Shown here piece after piece: positions 45,193-55,879 of a stretch of DNA of 64,000 bases. Location of the stretch: positions 60,138,001 to 60,202,000 of the forward strand of contig NC_080590.1 of NCBI RefSeq assembly GCF_029962835.1. The letters run 5' to 3'. The DNA is from Magnolia sinica (Eukaryota; Streptophyta; Magnoliopsida; Magnoliales; Magnoliaceae). Under the pieces are notes generated by a model. The model did no database searches, was not told the origin of the DNA, and worked only from the letters and a program-made list of their open reading frames with translations. A program made the translations under genes and the position numbers. Position 1 is the stretch's first letter. Every line of letters begins with the position of its first letter.

Positions 45193-45798
45193 TGTTGCGC
45201 AGCATGCCAACAATGCAGTGAACCGAGATCCAATCTCCAATCTCACCCACAAACGATAAACATGAAGAAATATAAACTAGAAGAAGAATTAAAGCATTCC
45301 AAACAAACTACAAGACAAGATATACGTGGAAAAACCCCAAACAAGGGTAAAAAACCACAGGTGCAAACTTCCACTATGAAGAAAACAAGATTACAAGCAA
45401 TATACTAACATTTTTCCTTAGATGTATAGAGAAAACTGTTTACACATACTTACTCCCATTATAGCTAGAAAAGCCCTAGGGATCCCTATTTATAGTTTAG
45501 GCAACTTCCCTTTCGCACCCTTGCGAAAACCAACTCAAAAATCCATAGTCCGTGCAAAATCCGGAAACGAATCTGCATAACCTCGACTGGTCGAGCAGGC
45601 TGCTCGACTGGTCAAGCGGACCCTCGACTGGTCAAGCAGGGGCCTTGATCGGTCAAGCACCTCGAACCCCAAAAAACATAGCTCGCTGGACTTTAAGTCG
45701 AGCCAGCGCGCGACTGGTCGAGTGGACCACTTGACCGATCGAGCAGGGCACTCGACTGATCGAGCGGCCCTGTCCAGATGTGGCTCCACATCTCAACA
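45193..45798 (-). repeat. Copia element 2, 5' LTR with dyad cluster
   Basis: 606 bp, TG..CA on the minus strand. The TATA-like TATAAATAGGG is at about 45502-45492 (minus). The dyad cluster CTCGACTGGTCGAG and variants spans 45580-45770, upstream of the TATA box in the LTR's orientation, so in U3. Confidence 0.85.
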
Positions 45799-45804
45799 GA
45801 ATGT

Positions 45805-46760
45805 ATCATCTGTTGATATTAATAAGATGAATTCCAGTTCTGCTTACTTGGTTGAGTCACTTGATTTATGGCACAATAATTAGTACATGTAAATGTAGAT
45901 GTTCTAAAAAGAATATAAAAAAAACAAGATCTTATACCTAATTTTTCAAATCAAGAATCAAATAATTGTGAAATGTGTGTAGAATCTAAGTTTCATAAAA
46001 AACTATTCAAATCAATTTTTAGAGAATCTGAGATTTTAGAATTGATTCATAGTGACTTGGGTGATTTTAAAAATCACATGTTTAGAAATGAGAAAAGATA
46101 CTAGATAACTTTTATAAATGACTTCTCGAGGTATACTAGAGTATACCTACTAAGAAGTAAAGATGAAGCCATGAAATTCTTTATCAAGTATAAGATAGAA
46201 GTTAAAAACCAGTTAAATAAAAAAAATAAGAGAATTAAAATAGATAGGGGATGTAAACATGAATCCTTACAGTTTAAGGAATTCTATGAGAAGAATGACA
46301 TTATACATGAAAGCACTGCCCCTTATACACCTAAACAAAATGGTATATCAGAACGAAAAAAGTAAAACTTTGGAAAAAAAATGATGAATGCATTGTTGAA
46401 CAGTTATGGTTTACCATCAAACATGTAGGGAGAAGTCATTCTTTCTTTTTCTCATATCGTAAATAAAATACCTTATAAGCTTTCACGTAAGAAACACTAT
46501 GAACTATGAAAGAAACATCATACTAGCTAGGTGCTTAGCAAAGGTAGGGTTATCAGAAACTAAGAAAAGAAAATTATGTACGAAAACAACAGAATGCGTA
46601 TTTATAATATACGTAAAAATAATGTAGGCTACAGATTCTTAGTTTTGAAATCTAAGGATAACATCCTACACCTTGACAGTATTATTGAGGTAAGAGATGT
46701 AGAATTCTTTAACAATATTTTTCCAATGAAAGTTGCATCTAAAGAAATTTTTTAAAAAAA
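45805..46760 (+). pseudogene. Copia element 1 integrase remnant
   Basis: Resumes after element 2: NSSSAYLVESLDLWHNN (about 45834), the gag-pre-integrase HHCC start. LIHSDLGDF-like wording is at about 46041. From 46171: MKFFIKYKIEVKNQLNKKNK, IDRGCKHESLQFKEFYEKND and HESTAPYTPKQNGISERKK, the C-terminal half of the core domain with its catalytic Glu (GISERKK). The second Asp context (usual SDRGGEY) reads DRGCKHE. Many stops. It would integrate cDNA; this copy cannot. Confidence 0.75.
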
Positions 46761-46889
46761 ATGATACTTCAAGTATTGCCTCAAGTAATAAGATTATAAA
46801 AAGTGAAAATGTAGAAGAAATAGAACTAATGAGGAGCATAAGAGTTAGGAAAGAAACTAACATAAGAGATTGATTTTATACTTTTCTCT

Positions 46890-47694
46890 TTTAGGATCAT
46901 CTTTTAACCTATACAGAAGCTATCAATTCAGTCGATGCATCCTTCTGTAAAGAAGCTGTAAATAATGAATTAGAATCGATTGTCTAATAAAACTTAGTAA
47001 TTGGTAAACCTGTCACCTAAGCATAAGACAATATGATGTAAATGGGTTTTTAGGAAAAATTTAAAACCTGATGGTACCATTGACAAGTTTAAAGCTATAT
47101 CAATGACTAAAATCTTTCAAACTGAATGAAGGGATAGACTAATTTGATACATATTCCCCTATAGCTAGGGTCTCTTCTATTAGAATCATTATAGTCATAG
47201 CATTTATATACAAACTTCTTGTACATCAAATGGATGTCAAGATAGCTTTTTTGAATGAAGATTTAGAAGAAGAAATATACATGTATCAACCTGAGGGTTA
47301 CAAAATTGAAGGTAAAAAAAATAAAGTATATAGATTAATCAAATTCTTATATGGTTTAAAATAAGCTCCTAAACAGTGGCATGAAAAATTCAATAATGCT
47401 TTGAAATCTAATTGATATAGAATAAATGACGTAAACGTATGCATATATTAAATTCACAGGTAATGAAGGAGTTATTATTTATTTGTATGTAGATGACATG
47501 CTCATTTTTTGAACTAGTCTTAAGTTGATTAACTCTACTAAGAAATTCTTGTCATCGCATTTTAATATGAAAGATCTAGGCGAGGTCAATGTGATTCTTA
47601 GAATAAAAGTAATTAGAAAAGATGATCATTTTATTCTATCTTAGTCTCATTACAGTGAGAAAGTGTTAAAAGGTTTTAATCACTCTGATAGCAA
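46890..47694 (+). pseudogene. Copia element 1 reverse transcriptase remnant
   Basis: AFLNEDLEEEIYMYQPEGYK and KKNKVYRLIKFLYGLK with a stop in place of the following Gln (47215-47364), APKQWHEKFNNALKSN, then VIIYLYVDDMLIF (about 47468-47510) with the YVDD catalytic motif and FNMKDLGEVNVILRIKV. The order and wording are those of Ty1/copia RT. At least five stops. Confidence 0.8.
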
Positions 47695-48490
47695 ATGGAG
47701 TCGACTAGAATGAAGATTTGGATTTTGTATATCGATGTACCCGTTAGCACTCCCAATGACTATTCTATTCATCTAATAAAGAGCATAGGTGAAAGCATAT
47801 CGCAACTTGAATATTTCAGAATCATTAGTAGCCTGATATACCTACTGAATTGCACATGGCCTGATATAGCTTATGTAGTAAATAGATTGAGAAGATATAC
47901 TTATAACTCTAATCATGATCATTGGAATGGTTTATCTAAAATATTAAGGTATCTAAAATGTACAATTATATATGGTATACATTACATTATCTTTCCTACT
48001 ATATTGGAAGGATATATCGATGCTAACTGGATTATAGATTTAAATGAAATAAAAATCCACAAGTAGATAAGTTTTTATTTTGGGTGGAGTAGTTGTCTCC
48101 TAGAAATCTATCAAACAAACTTGTATTGCTTGGCCTATTATAGAATTCTAGTTCATTGCTTTAAAAAAGGCTGAAATAGAAGGAGAATGGATTACAAATC
48201 TATTGATTGATATACCTTTATGGCTAAAACCTATTTCAGATATATCTTTGCATCGCGATTGTCAAGTTGTTATAGCAAGGGCCAATAGTAAGATATATAA
48301 TTAAAAAATTAGGCATATTCGACTCCATCATAACATAGTAAAACATTTGCTACATGATGGAGTAATAGCTATTGATTTTGTGAGATCGAAAAAAAACTTG
48401 GCAGATCCTCTAACTAAAAGACTTAGTAAACAACTATTCCTACATACATCGAAGGGAATGGAGCTGAATCATGAGCTACCACTGTTGGTA
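47695..48490 (+). pseudogene. Copia element 1 RNase H remnant
   Basis: SQLEYFRIISSLIYLLNCTW followed by PDIAYVVNRLRRYTYNSNHD and LSKILRYLKCTIIYGIHY (47800-47975), then a broken RNase H with HIRLHHNIVKHLL-like, DFVRSKKNLADPLTKRLSK and SKGMELNHELPLL wording (48310-48480). These match the end of copia pol. Stop at 48064 and others after it. Confidence 0.75.
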
Positions 48491-49021
48491 ACCCAACCTA
48501 TATAAATGTAGATCCCATGTGATAGGTTTCAAATAGGTAAATAACAAAATACTACGAGACGTTTAACACTGCGATAAAAAAGCCTCTTCTATGGTGTAGG
48601 CAGTGCAAGCAACAGTTAGTAAAGTTGAGTCTTAAACTCTTAATGAATTCATATGCTATATACTTGTTGGTGTTTTATTCAGCTGCTGCATACACTTAAT
48701 GAAATTCACTTATACTAGTGTGAATGTGAGGCCACTTCCTATAAGAACTTGGACAAATTCTTTAGAGTACTTAAATCTAAGTAAAGGTGCATGGCCAAAA
48801 TGTATCAAACCAAAGAAACATTTGTATCAAAACAATTGTGTGAGTGACATGTGTAGCCGTTTTATATTAATAGGAATTTGGTTCAAGATTATCTGTCGCC
48901 TGACTCCTATGAACCTACCTTATTTATTCTAAATATCAATTCAAGCCTATTACATATCGATATAATGTACAATTATTCTTATGTAACTCAAAAGTCGTTA
49001 TTTTGAAACATGTGAGAGATT

Positions 49022-49660
49022 TGTTGTATTTAGGTGTTTTTAAAAAATAACTTTTATTTAGATTGAAAATTTCCTCCAAAATTTTTAAAAAACAACAAAG
49101 CCATTTTGTCTTATAATGGTGTGAGTTTAGTCCTACATTGGATAGGTAAGGAGAATAACTTGGGTTTATAAGAAGATGATTTTCCATAGGGCTTAGGCCC
49201 CTTTCAGGGGACATGTGAATTTGGCTATTTGGGAGGTTATGCCAACAACCCCAAACCATGCCATGAACCACACGTGTGCACGCGCGATGCGGTGTGGTGT
49301 GCATGTGTGTGTGAGGATACTTGCAAGCATAAACATTTTTTTATTGCTTTTTGAAATTTTGTTTTGCAACAGTTGACCAAAACAGTCATTTGTTTTGAAT
49401 TTCCGAACAAAGTTGGAAAACGAAAAGTTTCTTTTTCAAAAAACCCAACAACCATGACTGTTGGTAGGGGTGTGTACACATCCATTTGAGGTAACCTTTG
49501 AAGTCTATATAAGGGACTTCTCTTATTCCGAATTTCACAATCAATTCAATCTTTCGGCTCTCTTTCTTACTTTAAATCTTTGCCACAGTTTCTTTTGCTT
49601 CATCTGGTTCAATCCTCGGATTAGACATATAGTGACAATTAGGGTCTTCACACATCGAGA
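49022..49660 (+). repeat. Copia element 1, 3' LTR
   Basis: Pairs with 38926-39600. TATA in CTATATAAGGGACTTC at about 49506. The right edge is uncertain: LTR-like sequence with a GAGGTTGATTGT-type block continues to about 49770, so the LTR may be longer than its deleted 5' partner. Confidence 0.7.
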
Positions 49661-50190
49661 TGTGCTGGTGTGATGAGACAACATTCGAGGGTATCTTGGA
49701 GGTTGATTGTCCAGTGTTCATGTTGCACTACTGACATCATGCAAAGGAGGGCAAATCAATTTCAAGCCGAGTGACTTTCGTTGCACCTCGAATCAAATAA
49801 GTTTTTTAAATTCTTCCTTATTCAAATTTCTAATTTTTTTTCAATTTCTTTTTACAAAATTTTTAATTTCAATTTTCTATAATTACGGATTTATAGATCC
49901 AAAATTCCTACATAAAGTAGATAACCTTCTTTGTCGATGCTTGGCCGAAGATCTCGTATAGTCAAATCAAGTCTTTAATGTCTACAAGTTGGACCCCATT
50001 ATTCAATTACCTAAAACATTGATAACTATTGATATGCCCCATTCTGATTAGCGGATAGTCCAAAATCTCATGTACGGTGAAATTCTTTAACATATGGTTA
50101 GTTAATAGATATAGCTAAAAAAGAAAAATATAAGAAAAAAGAAGGCTAAAGATCTTATGGCTATACTCCTCCAACGAGGGAATTCTATTG
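49661..50190. other. A+T-rich spacer, possibly LTR tail
   Basis: T-rich runs at 49790-49880. No domain, array or terminal repeat recognised apart from the possible LTR continuation at its left. Confidence 0.35.
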
Positions 50191-50276
50191 GTCCATTGGC
50201 CATCCATAATGGCATCCATCATATCAGTGGGGGGCGTAGCTTACCTGCACGACTGTGTTATATTCACTTATAGCAC

Positions 50277-50680
50277 TATGTTTTATGGGGCTCATTATGA
50301 TGTGCGTGTTATATTCACTTCTTCATTCATTTCAGTAGCTCATTCATCTCATAAGGCAAATCTAGAGCTCAAGTGGACTGCACCACAAGAAACAATGAGG
50401 ATTGGGCACCCATCATTAAAAACTTCCCGGGGTTACAGAAGTTTTGGAGCAAGCCAATATTTGTGTTCTTCCTTCACCCAAGTCAGAGTCACCTTATGAA
50501 TGGTGGGCCCAAGAGAAGTTTCAATGGCAGGAGTCCTTATCCCCACCGTTTCCTGTAGTATGGTATACTTAAGATTTGGATTTGTCATATGTTTGGTCTC
50601 GTGCCCTAAAATGAGCTAGAGAAACGGATGCACAACATAAATATAACACATACATCATGGTGGGCCCCGTAAAGAGCATT
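50277..50680. repeat. Fold-back MITE, near complete
   Basis: Left arm TATGGGGCTCATTATGATGTG, CAAGTGGACTGCACCAC. Centre AAAACTTCCCGGGGTTACAG. Right arm GTAGTATGGTATACTTAAG, CGTGCCCTAAAATGAGC, CACATACATCATGGTGGGCC. A further partial arm with ATACACCATAGTGGGCCCC ends at 50764. Confidence 0.6.
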
Positions 50681-50944
50681 GTAGTCATAATTTGCATAAT
50701 GTTTTGTCTTATGTCCTATAATGAAACAAATGGACGACGTAGATATACACCATAGTGGGCCCCATAGAAGGAGTTGCAGGCAATCCATATCCATCAGCAG
50801 GTCCCCTCTAGTGGACCAAACTTAACACGCCAGCTTACATGGGCAACTATGGATCGATCACCACTGATGATTTATGTTACTATCAATGTGAACAATTGGC
50901 ATAATTTGTGGCTTCTGTCAATGTTTGAAATTAGCTTTTTTTTC

Positions 50945-51560
50945 GAAAGTCATTGATATAATGTACAACCATTCATGTTTAATCCGAAAGTCATTATTTT
51001 GAAACGTGATGGATTTTTGTATTTATGTGTTTCAAAATAAAAAATCATTATTTTATTTGAAAAAAAAAAAAATCCTCTAAAATTTTTATAAAACAATAAA
51101 AGCTTTTTATCTTATAGTGCTGTGGGTTTAGTCCCACATTAGATAGGCAAAGAAAAAAACTTGAGTATATAAGAAAATGATTTTGCATAGGGCTTAAGCT
51201 CTTTTCAAGGGCATGTGAATTTAGTTGTACGGAGGGCTATGCCATCAACCCCAATTTACGCCATGAAACACACACGGGTGCACGCCAGGCCGGGCTGTGA
51301 ATGTGCCGTGGTGTTGTGTGGTGTGGTATGGTGCGTGCGCGCCTGCGAGTATACTTGCCAAAAGCAAAAATAATTTTTTGTTGCTTTTTGAAATTTTAGT
51401 TTTGAGAAGATTTTGCAACTGCTCGCTACCATGGTCAAATTGTTTCAACCAAAAATCTCACTTATGAAAATCCAACAATCATCACTGTTGGCAGAGGGTG
51501 CTTATACACCCTTTCCTAGATACAATCGAAGGCTATAAAAGAAAAAAAATTTGTTCCGTT
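50945..51560 (+). repeat. Truncated second copy of copia element 1 (3' tail plus LTR)
   Basis: Matches 48950-49540, starting in the internal tail (ATTGATATAATGTACAACCATTC) before the LTR start. Because the matching begins outside the LTR it is a fragment of an element and not a solo LTR. LTR landmarks: TTTAGTCCCACATTAGATAGGC, TATGCCATCAACCCCAATT, TGCGAGTATACTTGCC and ACTGTTGGCAGAGG. Confidence 0.7.
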
Positions 51561-51837
51561 TTTAAAATGCATTCAAAACATTCTACTTAAATTGATGGTC
51601 TTTTAAAAAAATAAAATAAAATTTGAAAATTAAAAAAATAATAATTAAGAAACTAATGTCTATTCTTCGACCCATTATTAGAGAAAAAAAGGGAGTCCTA
51701 ACGTAACTGCAGGAGCCATCACATACTTATGGTAAACAAACGTATGCCATCACATACTCACCAAGCATATGTGATGCAAATGGCCCAAACCGATCCATTT
51801 GCAGTCACAAATGACAACATTGCCTATATGGTATTAA

Positions 51838-52180
51838 AATTCCTATAGTCCACAAAAGTTTTGGATTGTGATCATTTTTTTATTTTTTTTTGAACTTATT
51901 AACCGGTTGAATGGCAAAAATAATATGAAGGTGGGCCACAATGATCTTTGTTACAAATCCACCCTATCCACCGGTTTCATTGCATCATGTTATGAGGCAG
52001 GCCTAAAAGAGAAGACAATTCAAAACTTTAGTGGTCTACATGGCAAGGAAACAGTGGGTTCAAAACGCCTACTGTTCACACACTCATCGAAGCCACAATT
52101 ATTACGGTGTTTTCAGTCCTTCGCAGTAGGAATAACCTTATGAGTGGTTTGAATGACCTTCCCAATGATTTGCATACAAA
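51838..52180. repeat. Half fold-back MITE
   Basis: AAAAGTTTTGGATTGTGATCAT, TTAACCGGTTGAATGGCAAAAA, AAGGTGGGCCACAATGATC. The centre and right side of the family only. Confidence 0.4.
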
Positions 52181-52607
52181 CATGACAATGGAATAAGGAA
52201 GGTTTCGATAGTAGGCATTTCCCTCCCACCCGGTGGCTCACTAGAGCTTTGGATCTACTTCATTTTTGTGCCCGCCACCAAAAATGGACTGGTAAAACTG
52301 GTAAACAGAGTGAATTTGTGACAAACACCAACGTGGGTCGGACCTAACTTCCGTGCCGAGGGGTATGGGAGGCTCGCATAGGCAGTTTTGTAATAAAGGC
52401 AAAAAAAGGTCGGTAGTTCTATAAAAATATTTAAAAAATAGAAAGTTTCGAGACGGTAGCCCAAAAGCCAGCAGCTTGAAAAATTAAAATTTCATAGGTA
52501 ATTTCGATCATCTTACCATCCCAGCATATTAGCCCGAAACTCGGCTCGACTAGTAACCAGACGGTACAGATGGAAAGTTTTTAGCTCTCGTTACCTGTTC
52601 GTAAGCG

Positions 52608-53165
52608 TTGTGGGCCCACCGTGATGTAGGTGTTTTATATCCACTCTGTCCGTACATTTTTTCCAGCCCTTTTTAACCCATGAGCTCGTTTAAGTGGACC
52701 ACACCATAGATAATAGTGAAATAATAACACCCACCGTTGAAACCTTCCTAAGGCCGACCGTAACGTTTATATGCCATCTAACGTTAATAAAGTCAGTAGT
52801 AAACACAAATATCAGCTTATCAAAACTTTCGTGATCAAAAGAAGTTTGAGTCCGGATCCTCTGTTTGCCGAAAGCATGACTTTCGTGCTTTCCTGTATCG
52901 TCATTGGTCCATGCCAGTCAGCAATGACGGCATGTAATGATGCCGTCCAATTAGATGGTAACAACCACTATTTCCACTATTTCCCCGCTTGATCCAAACA
53001 GAGGATCCGTACTGAAGAAGTTTTGGGTAGAGGCGGTTCAATCACCATTTCCTGCCTCAGGACGATTTCGGTAGATTGAACCTGTCGTGTGGTCCATGCA
53101 ATAGAAGGAAAAACGGACGGATCGCGTGGATAAAAACCATAATCACGGTGGGCCCTGCCAGCGCG
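52608..53165. repeat. Fold-back MITE interrupted by a smaller MITE
   Basis: Left end GTGGGCCCACCGTGATGTAGG; right end AATCACGGTGGGCCCTGCC (inverted). Inner landmarks: AGTGGACCACACCATAG, CACCGTTGAAACCTTCCTAAGG and ACACAAATATCAGCTTATC. After the insertion, GGTTCAATCACCATTTCCTG and GTCGTGTGGTCCATGC follow. The insertion at 52848-53014 splits the AAGAAGTTT of the family's central region. Confidence 0.7.
52848..53014. mobile_element. Mutator-like MITE, 167 bp
   Basis: Terminal inverted repeats of 20 bases with two mismatches: GAGTCCGGATCCTCTGTTTG against CAGTACGGATCCTCTGTTTG. Flanked by a perfect 9-bp direct repeat AAGAAGTTT (52839-52847 and 53015-53023), the target-duplication length of Mutator-like transposases. 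It is inserted in a fold-back MITE. No coding capacity. Confidence 0.85.
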
Positions 53166-53251
53166 GATATCCGACAAGCAGTCTATCCGCCTCCTCTCCG
53201 ACGCTGATTGTACGCTGACACCGCTAGTATCGACTCGGTATTAGAGGGTGC

Positions 53252-53640
53252 TCGGTGGGCCGACGATGATGTTTGTGTTTTATCAACCGTCCATCCAATT
53301 TTCTAGCTCATTTTAAGAGATACGCCCGAATATAAAGCATATCAAAATCTCAAGTGGACCACACTATTGGAAAAGTTGTGTTTGAATTTCACTACAAAGT
53401 TTTTCTGGACACAAAAACTTTGGATCAAGTTGATAATTATATTTTTCCTTCAATTAGGTCTATAATTTCTCAGGAACATATTAGATGACAAATAAATATT
53501 ACAGTGGGTATTGTGAGCATACAGCTGCCACTGTTTTCCTGCAATGTGGTCCACCTTAGATTTGTATGTCTCATTTTTGGTCTCATTGACCTGAAGTAGT
53601 GATGCAAAATGGATGGACGCATGCACTGTGTAGGGCCCAA
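53252..53640. repeat. Fold-back MITE
   Basis: GGTGGGCCGACGATGATG at left and CACTGTGTAGGGCCCA at right. Landmarks TAGCTCATTTTAAGAGATACG, CAAGTGGACCACACTATTGG, AAACTTTGGATCAAGTTG, TGTGGTCCACCTTAG and CTCATTTTTGGTCTCATTG. Confidence 0.6.
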
Positions 53641-53649
53641 AGAGCACCC

Positions 53650-53975
53650 TCCAGTAGCAACGCGGCTACCACACCACAGGAAATAGTGTGAATTGAATGT
53701 CTACAGTTGAAAATTTCTTGGGGGCCATCAAAATTTTGAATCAGGCTTTTATTTGTTATTTCCCTTCATTTATTATTTTGCGATCTTATGAAGGGGTTGG
53801 ATGACAAATAAATATAACTGTCGGGCCTAACAAGATTTCATTATTTCTTTTCCTGTAGTATGGTCCACTCGAGCTTTGGATAATCTTAAATTTTGGGCTC
53901 AAACCCCTAAAATGGAAAACAGATGAATTGGCACTCCGATTTCGGATCCACCGAGCTGAGTGGGATCCCTGACTG
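53650..53975. repeat. Truncated fold-back MITE
   Basis: Starts mid-arm at CTACCACACCACAGGAAATAG; contains GTTGGATGACAAATAAATATAAC and GTATGGTCCACTCGAGCTTTGG. Confidence 0.55.
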
Positions 53976-53977
53976 TG

Positions 53978-54400
53978 GGGCCCACTGTAATGTAGTGTTA
54001 CTACATCCATGCCGTCCATCAGTATTTAAAGCTCATTTTAGTACATAATTCAAAAAATGAAGTAGTTCCAAATCTCAGATGGGCCATCGTACAGGAAACA
54101 GTGGTTATTGACCATTAAAAACTTCTCGTGGACCACAAAGCTTTGGATTAAGATGATATTTGTGTGGTCTCTTCATATTGGTGTTTTTTACCTTATCAAC
54201 AGGTTGGATGGAAAATAAACATTCTGGTGGAGTTCACGAAGTTTTTAATGGTGGGGATTCAATCATGACTGTTTCCTGTGTGGTCCACCTAAAATTTGAG
54301 CCAGCTTCATTTTTGATATCATGCGTTAAAACGAGCTTTTAGAATAGTTGGATGGTGTAGATTTAAGAAACATACATCACTGTGAGCCCCGCAGTAAGGA
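53978..54400. repeat. Fold-back MITE
   Basis: GGGGCCCACTGTAATGTAG at left and ACATCACTGTGAGCCCCG at right. Inner GCTCATTTTAGTACATAA / GCGTTAAAACGAGC, ACAGGTTGGATGGAAAATAAAC and TGTGTGGTCCACC. Confidence 0.6.
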
Positions 54401-54429
54401 GTCCCACCCACTTGGGTGGATCCGGGGTC

Positions 54430-54546
54430 TCACCTAATGCGCAGATTGAAGGCTCAAGTAGACCACGTCATAAGCCATGGGGATTGAAAGACCACTTTTG
54501 AAAACTTTGCACCGCGGCAGAAGTTCTGGATGAAGCTGATATTTAT
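54430..54546. repeat. Fold-back MITE cut by gypsy element 2
   Basis: GGCTCAAGTAGACCACGTC, TTTTGAAAACTTTG and TTCTGGATGAAGCTGATATT, ending at the gypsy LTR start. The right half should lie beyond the element, outside the window. Confidence 0.5.
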
Positions 54547-54612
54547 TGTTAGAGGCGAATTTGAGCCGTCTGGATGAAGCTGATATTTATTGTTAGTGGC
54601 CAATTTGAGCCG
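54525..54612 (+). repeat. 44-bp tandem duplication across the MITE/LTR junction
   Basis: Two copies (54525-54568 and 54569-54612) of TCTGGATGAAGCTGATATTT, ATTGTTAG then GGC-AATTTGAGCCG, differing at two positions. Each holds 22 bases of MITE and 22 bases of the LTR start. Confidence 0.85.
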
Positions 54613-55304
54613 ACCCCAATCGAGGAAAGTTCGCCCGGTCAGTTGAGGGGGCCTCGCGAAGGTAGGTTATACCGCAGAACTAGATAAGCCGACCCATGGC
54701 ACAGTACTAACACGTTTACTTTAACCAAGTCATGACGATAAGTGTTCAGCTTTGAAGTTTTTTTTAAGAGCTTTCACATTAGCCTAGAACCTAGAAGAAG
54801 CCATTACACACTCCATCCATTGCCTCTGACCAGACCCTTGTCGATGAGCAACCAGGCTCGGCCCACTTATGGGCTCGGACTGTCACAAGCAAGACCTAGA
54901 CTTCAGGGTCGGCTCAGATGAGGATGTGGCCTACAATCACGCTGAGGAATCAATTCCAGTAACGCACATGTGGAGTGATGTTTGGCGCACGATCATGAGG
55001 TAACCACCAACATTGGTGCGTGCACCGTTCACACCTAATGGCGGAAGTCGTGCCGAGAATGACGGACACGATTACTACAACCAAAAGGTATAAATAGGAG
55101 ACACATCAACAGGGACAAGTACGCAAAATCTCTCACCCAAACCCCTATCTAAACTGCTTAGACCCAAATTCCTAGCCTAACTTTGGCATCGGAGGGTCCC
55201 CTGCTCTAGCCAGGGTCTCCTTTGTTTTCTTTCTGTGCAGGCTTACAGGACTCGACACAAGTGCTCAAAGCTCGGCGAGGGTGAGTTAGATTTCTGCATC
55301 AACA
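54591..55304 (+). repeat. 5' LTR of the Tat-type element
   Basis: TGTTAGTGGCC...CTGCATCAACA, about 714 bp. TATA box GTATAAATAGG at 55088. The primer-binding site follows immediately. With the duplicated 44 bp the outer edge could also be placed at 54547. Confidence 0.7.
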
Positions 55305-55305
55305 T

Positions 55306-55322
55306 TTTGGCGTAATCTGTGG
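55306..55322 (+). other. Primer-binding site of the Tat-type element
   Basis: TTTGGCGTAATCTGTGG; Tat-type elements usually have TTTGGCGCCGTCTGTGG here. Directly after the LTR end CATCAACA. Confidence 0.6.
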
Positions 55323-55879
55323 AAATTTCAAATAAAAACCGCTCGTACTTTACCAGGGAGAGATGCAAAAGGAAAGAAGAAAATGCATACGCCAACTGTT
55401 GTGGCTACTCTCGAGCCGTCCAGGGCTTGAAATTCGACCTCTGGATTGCAGATAGAGTCTGCGCCTATGGAGCCTACTCAACAATCTAGGAATTGAGGAG
55501 GTAAATATCAAGCATTATAGAACCAAATGGAAATGCTGATCAATGAGGTCAGCCATATGAGACAGCAAATGAATAGATTGCATCCACCTCTTGATCAGGA
55601 AGTGAATGCTCTGACGGTTGCATAACATCCATCCCCTGCAGAGTCCCGAGACGTCTCGTGAGGAGCATATGGTCGGATCCTGACGCGACCGCTGGAGCCA
55701 TCGAACCGAGCCTGGATCCATGTCTCTAAGACCTTAGCACTGGCTCCAACCGACCTCTGCCACGAATTGGAACGGAGAAGACGCGAAGGACTCCTGAGCC
55801 TGATCAAGCTCGGGAAGTAATGACCGAGAACAAAGACCCCTGGGAAGCATTCACTATTGTCGGATTGTAAAAAAAAGAT

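Larger units (their letters stand above)
40595..45798 (-). mobile_element. Ty1/copia element 2, both LTRs present, minus strand
   Basis: 5204 bp, flanked by GAATGT (40589-40594 and 45799-45804), which interrupts element 1. Right LTR 45193-45798 (606 bp) is the 5' LTR: minus-strand TGTTGAGATGTGG...GCGCAACA. Left LTR is 40595-about 41217. Minus-strand gag, protease, integrase, RT and RNase H follow from right to left. Inside the 5' LTR, minus-strand TTGGTTTCAGAGC resembles the initiator-tRNA-Met primer site (usual TGGTATCAGAGC). Next to the 3' LTR, CTCCAAGTGGGAGA is a typical copia polypurine tract. LTRs look about 90% alike by eye, so it is younger than element 1 but has frameshifts. Confidence 0.88.
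38926..49660 (+). mobile_element. Decayed Ty1/copia retrotransposon, interrupted by a second copia element
   Basis: LTRs start TGTTGTGTTTTTATATTT (38926) and TGTTGTATTTAGGTGTTTT (49022). Between them, on the plus strand, lie gag, protease, integrase, RT and RNase H remnants in copia order (integrase before RT). The second element (40595-45798) splits it at the protease-integrase junction. The 5' LTR joins directly to mid-gag, so the LTR 3' end, primer-binding site and about the first third of gag are deleted. Stops occur in every domain. Confidence 0.85.
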
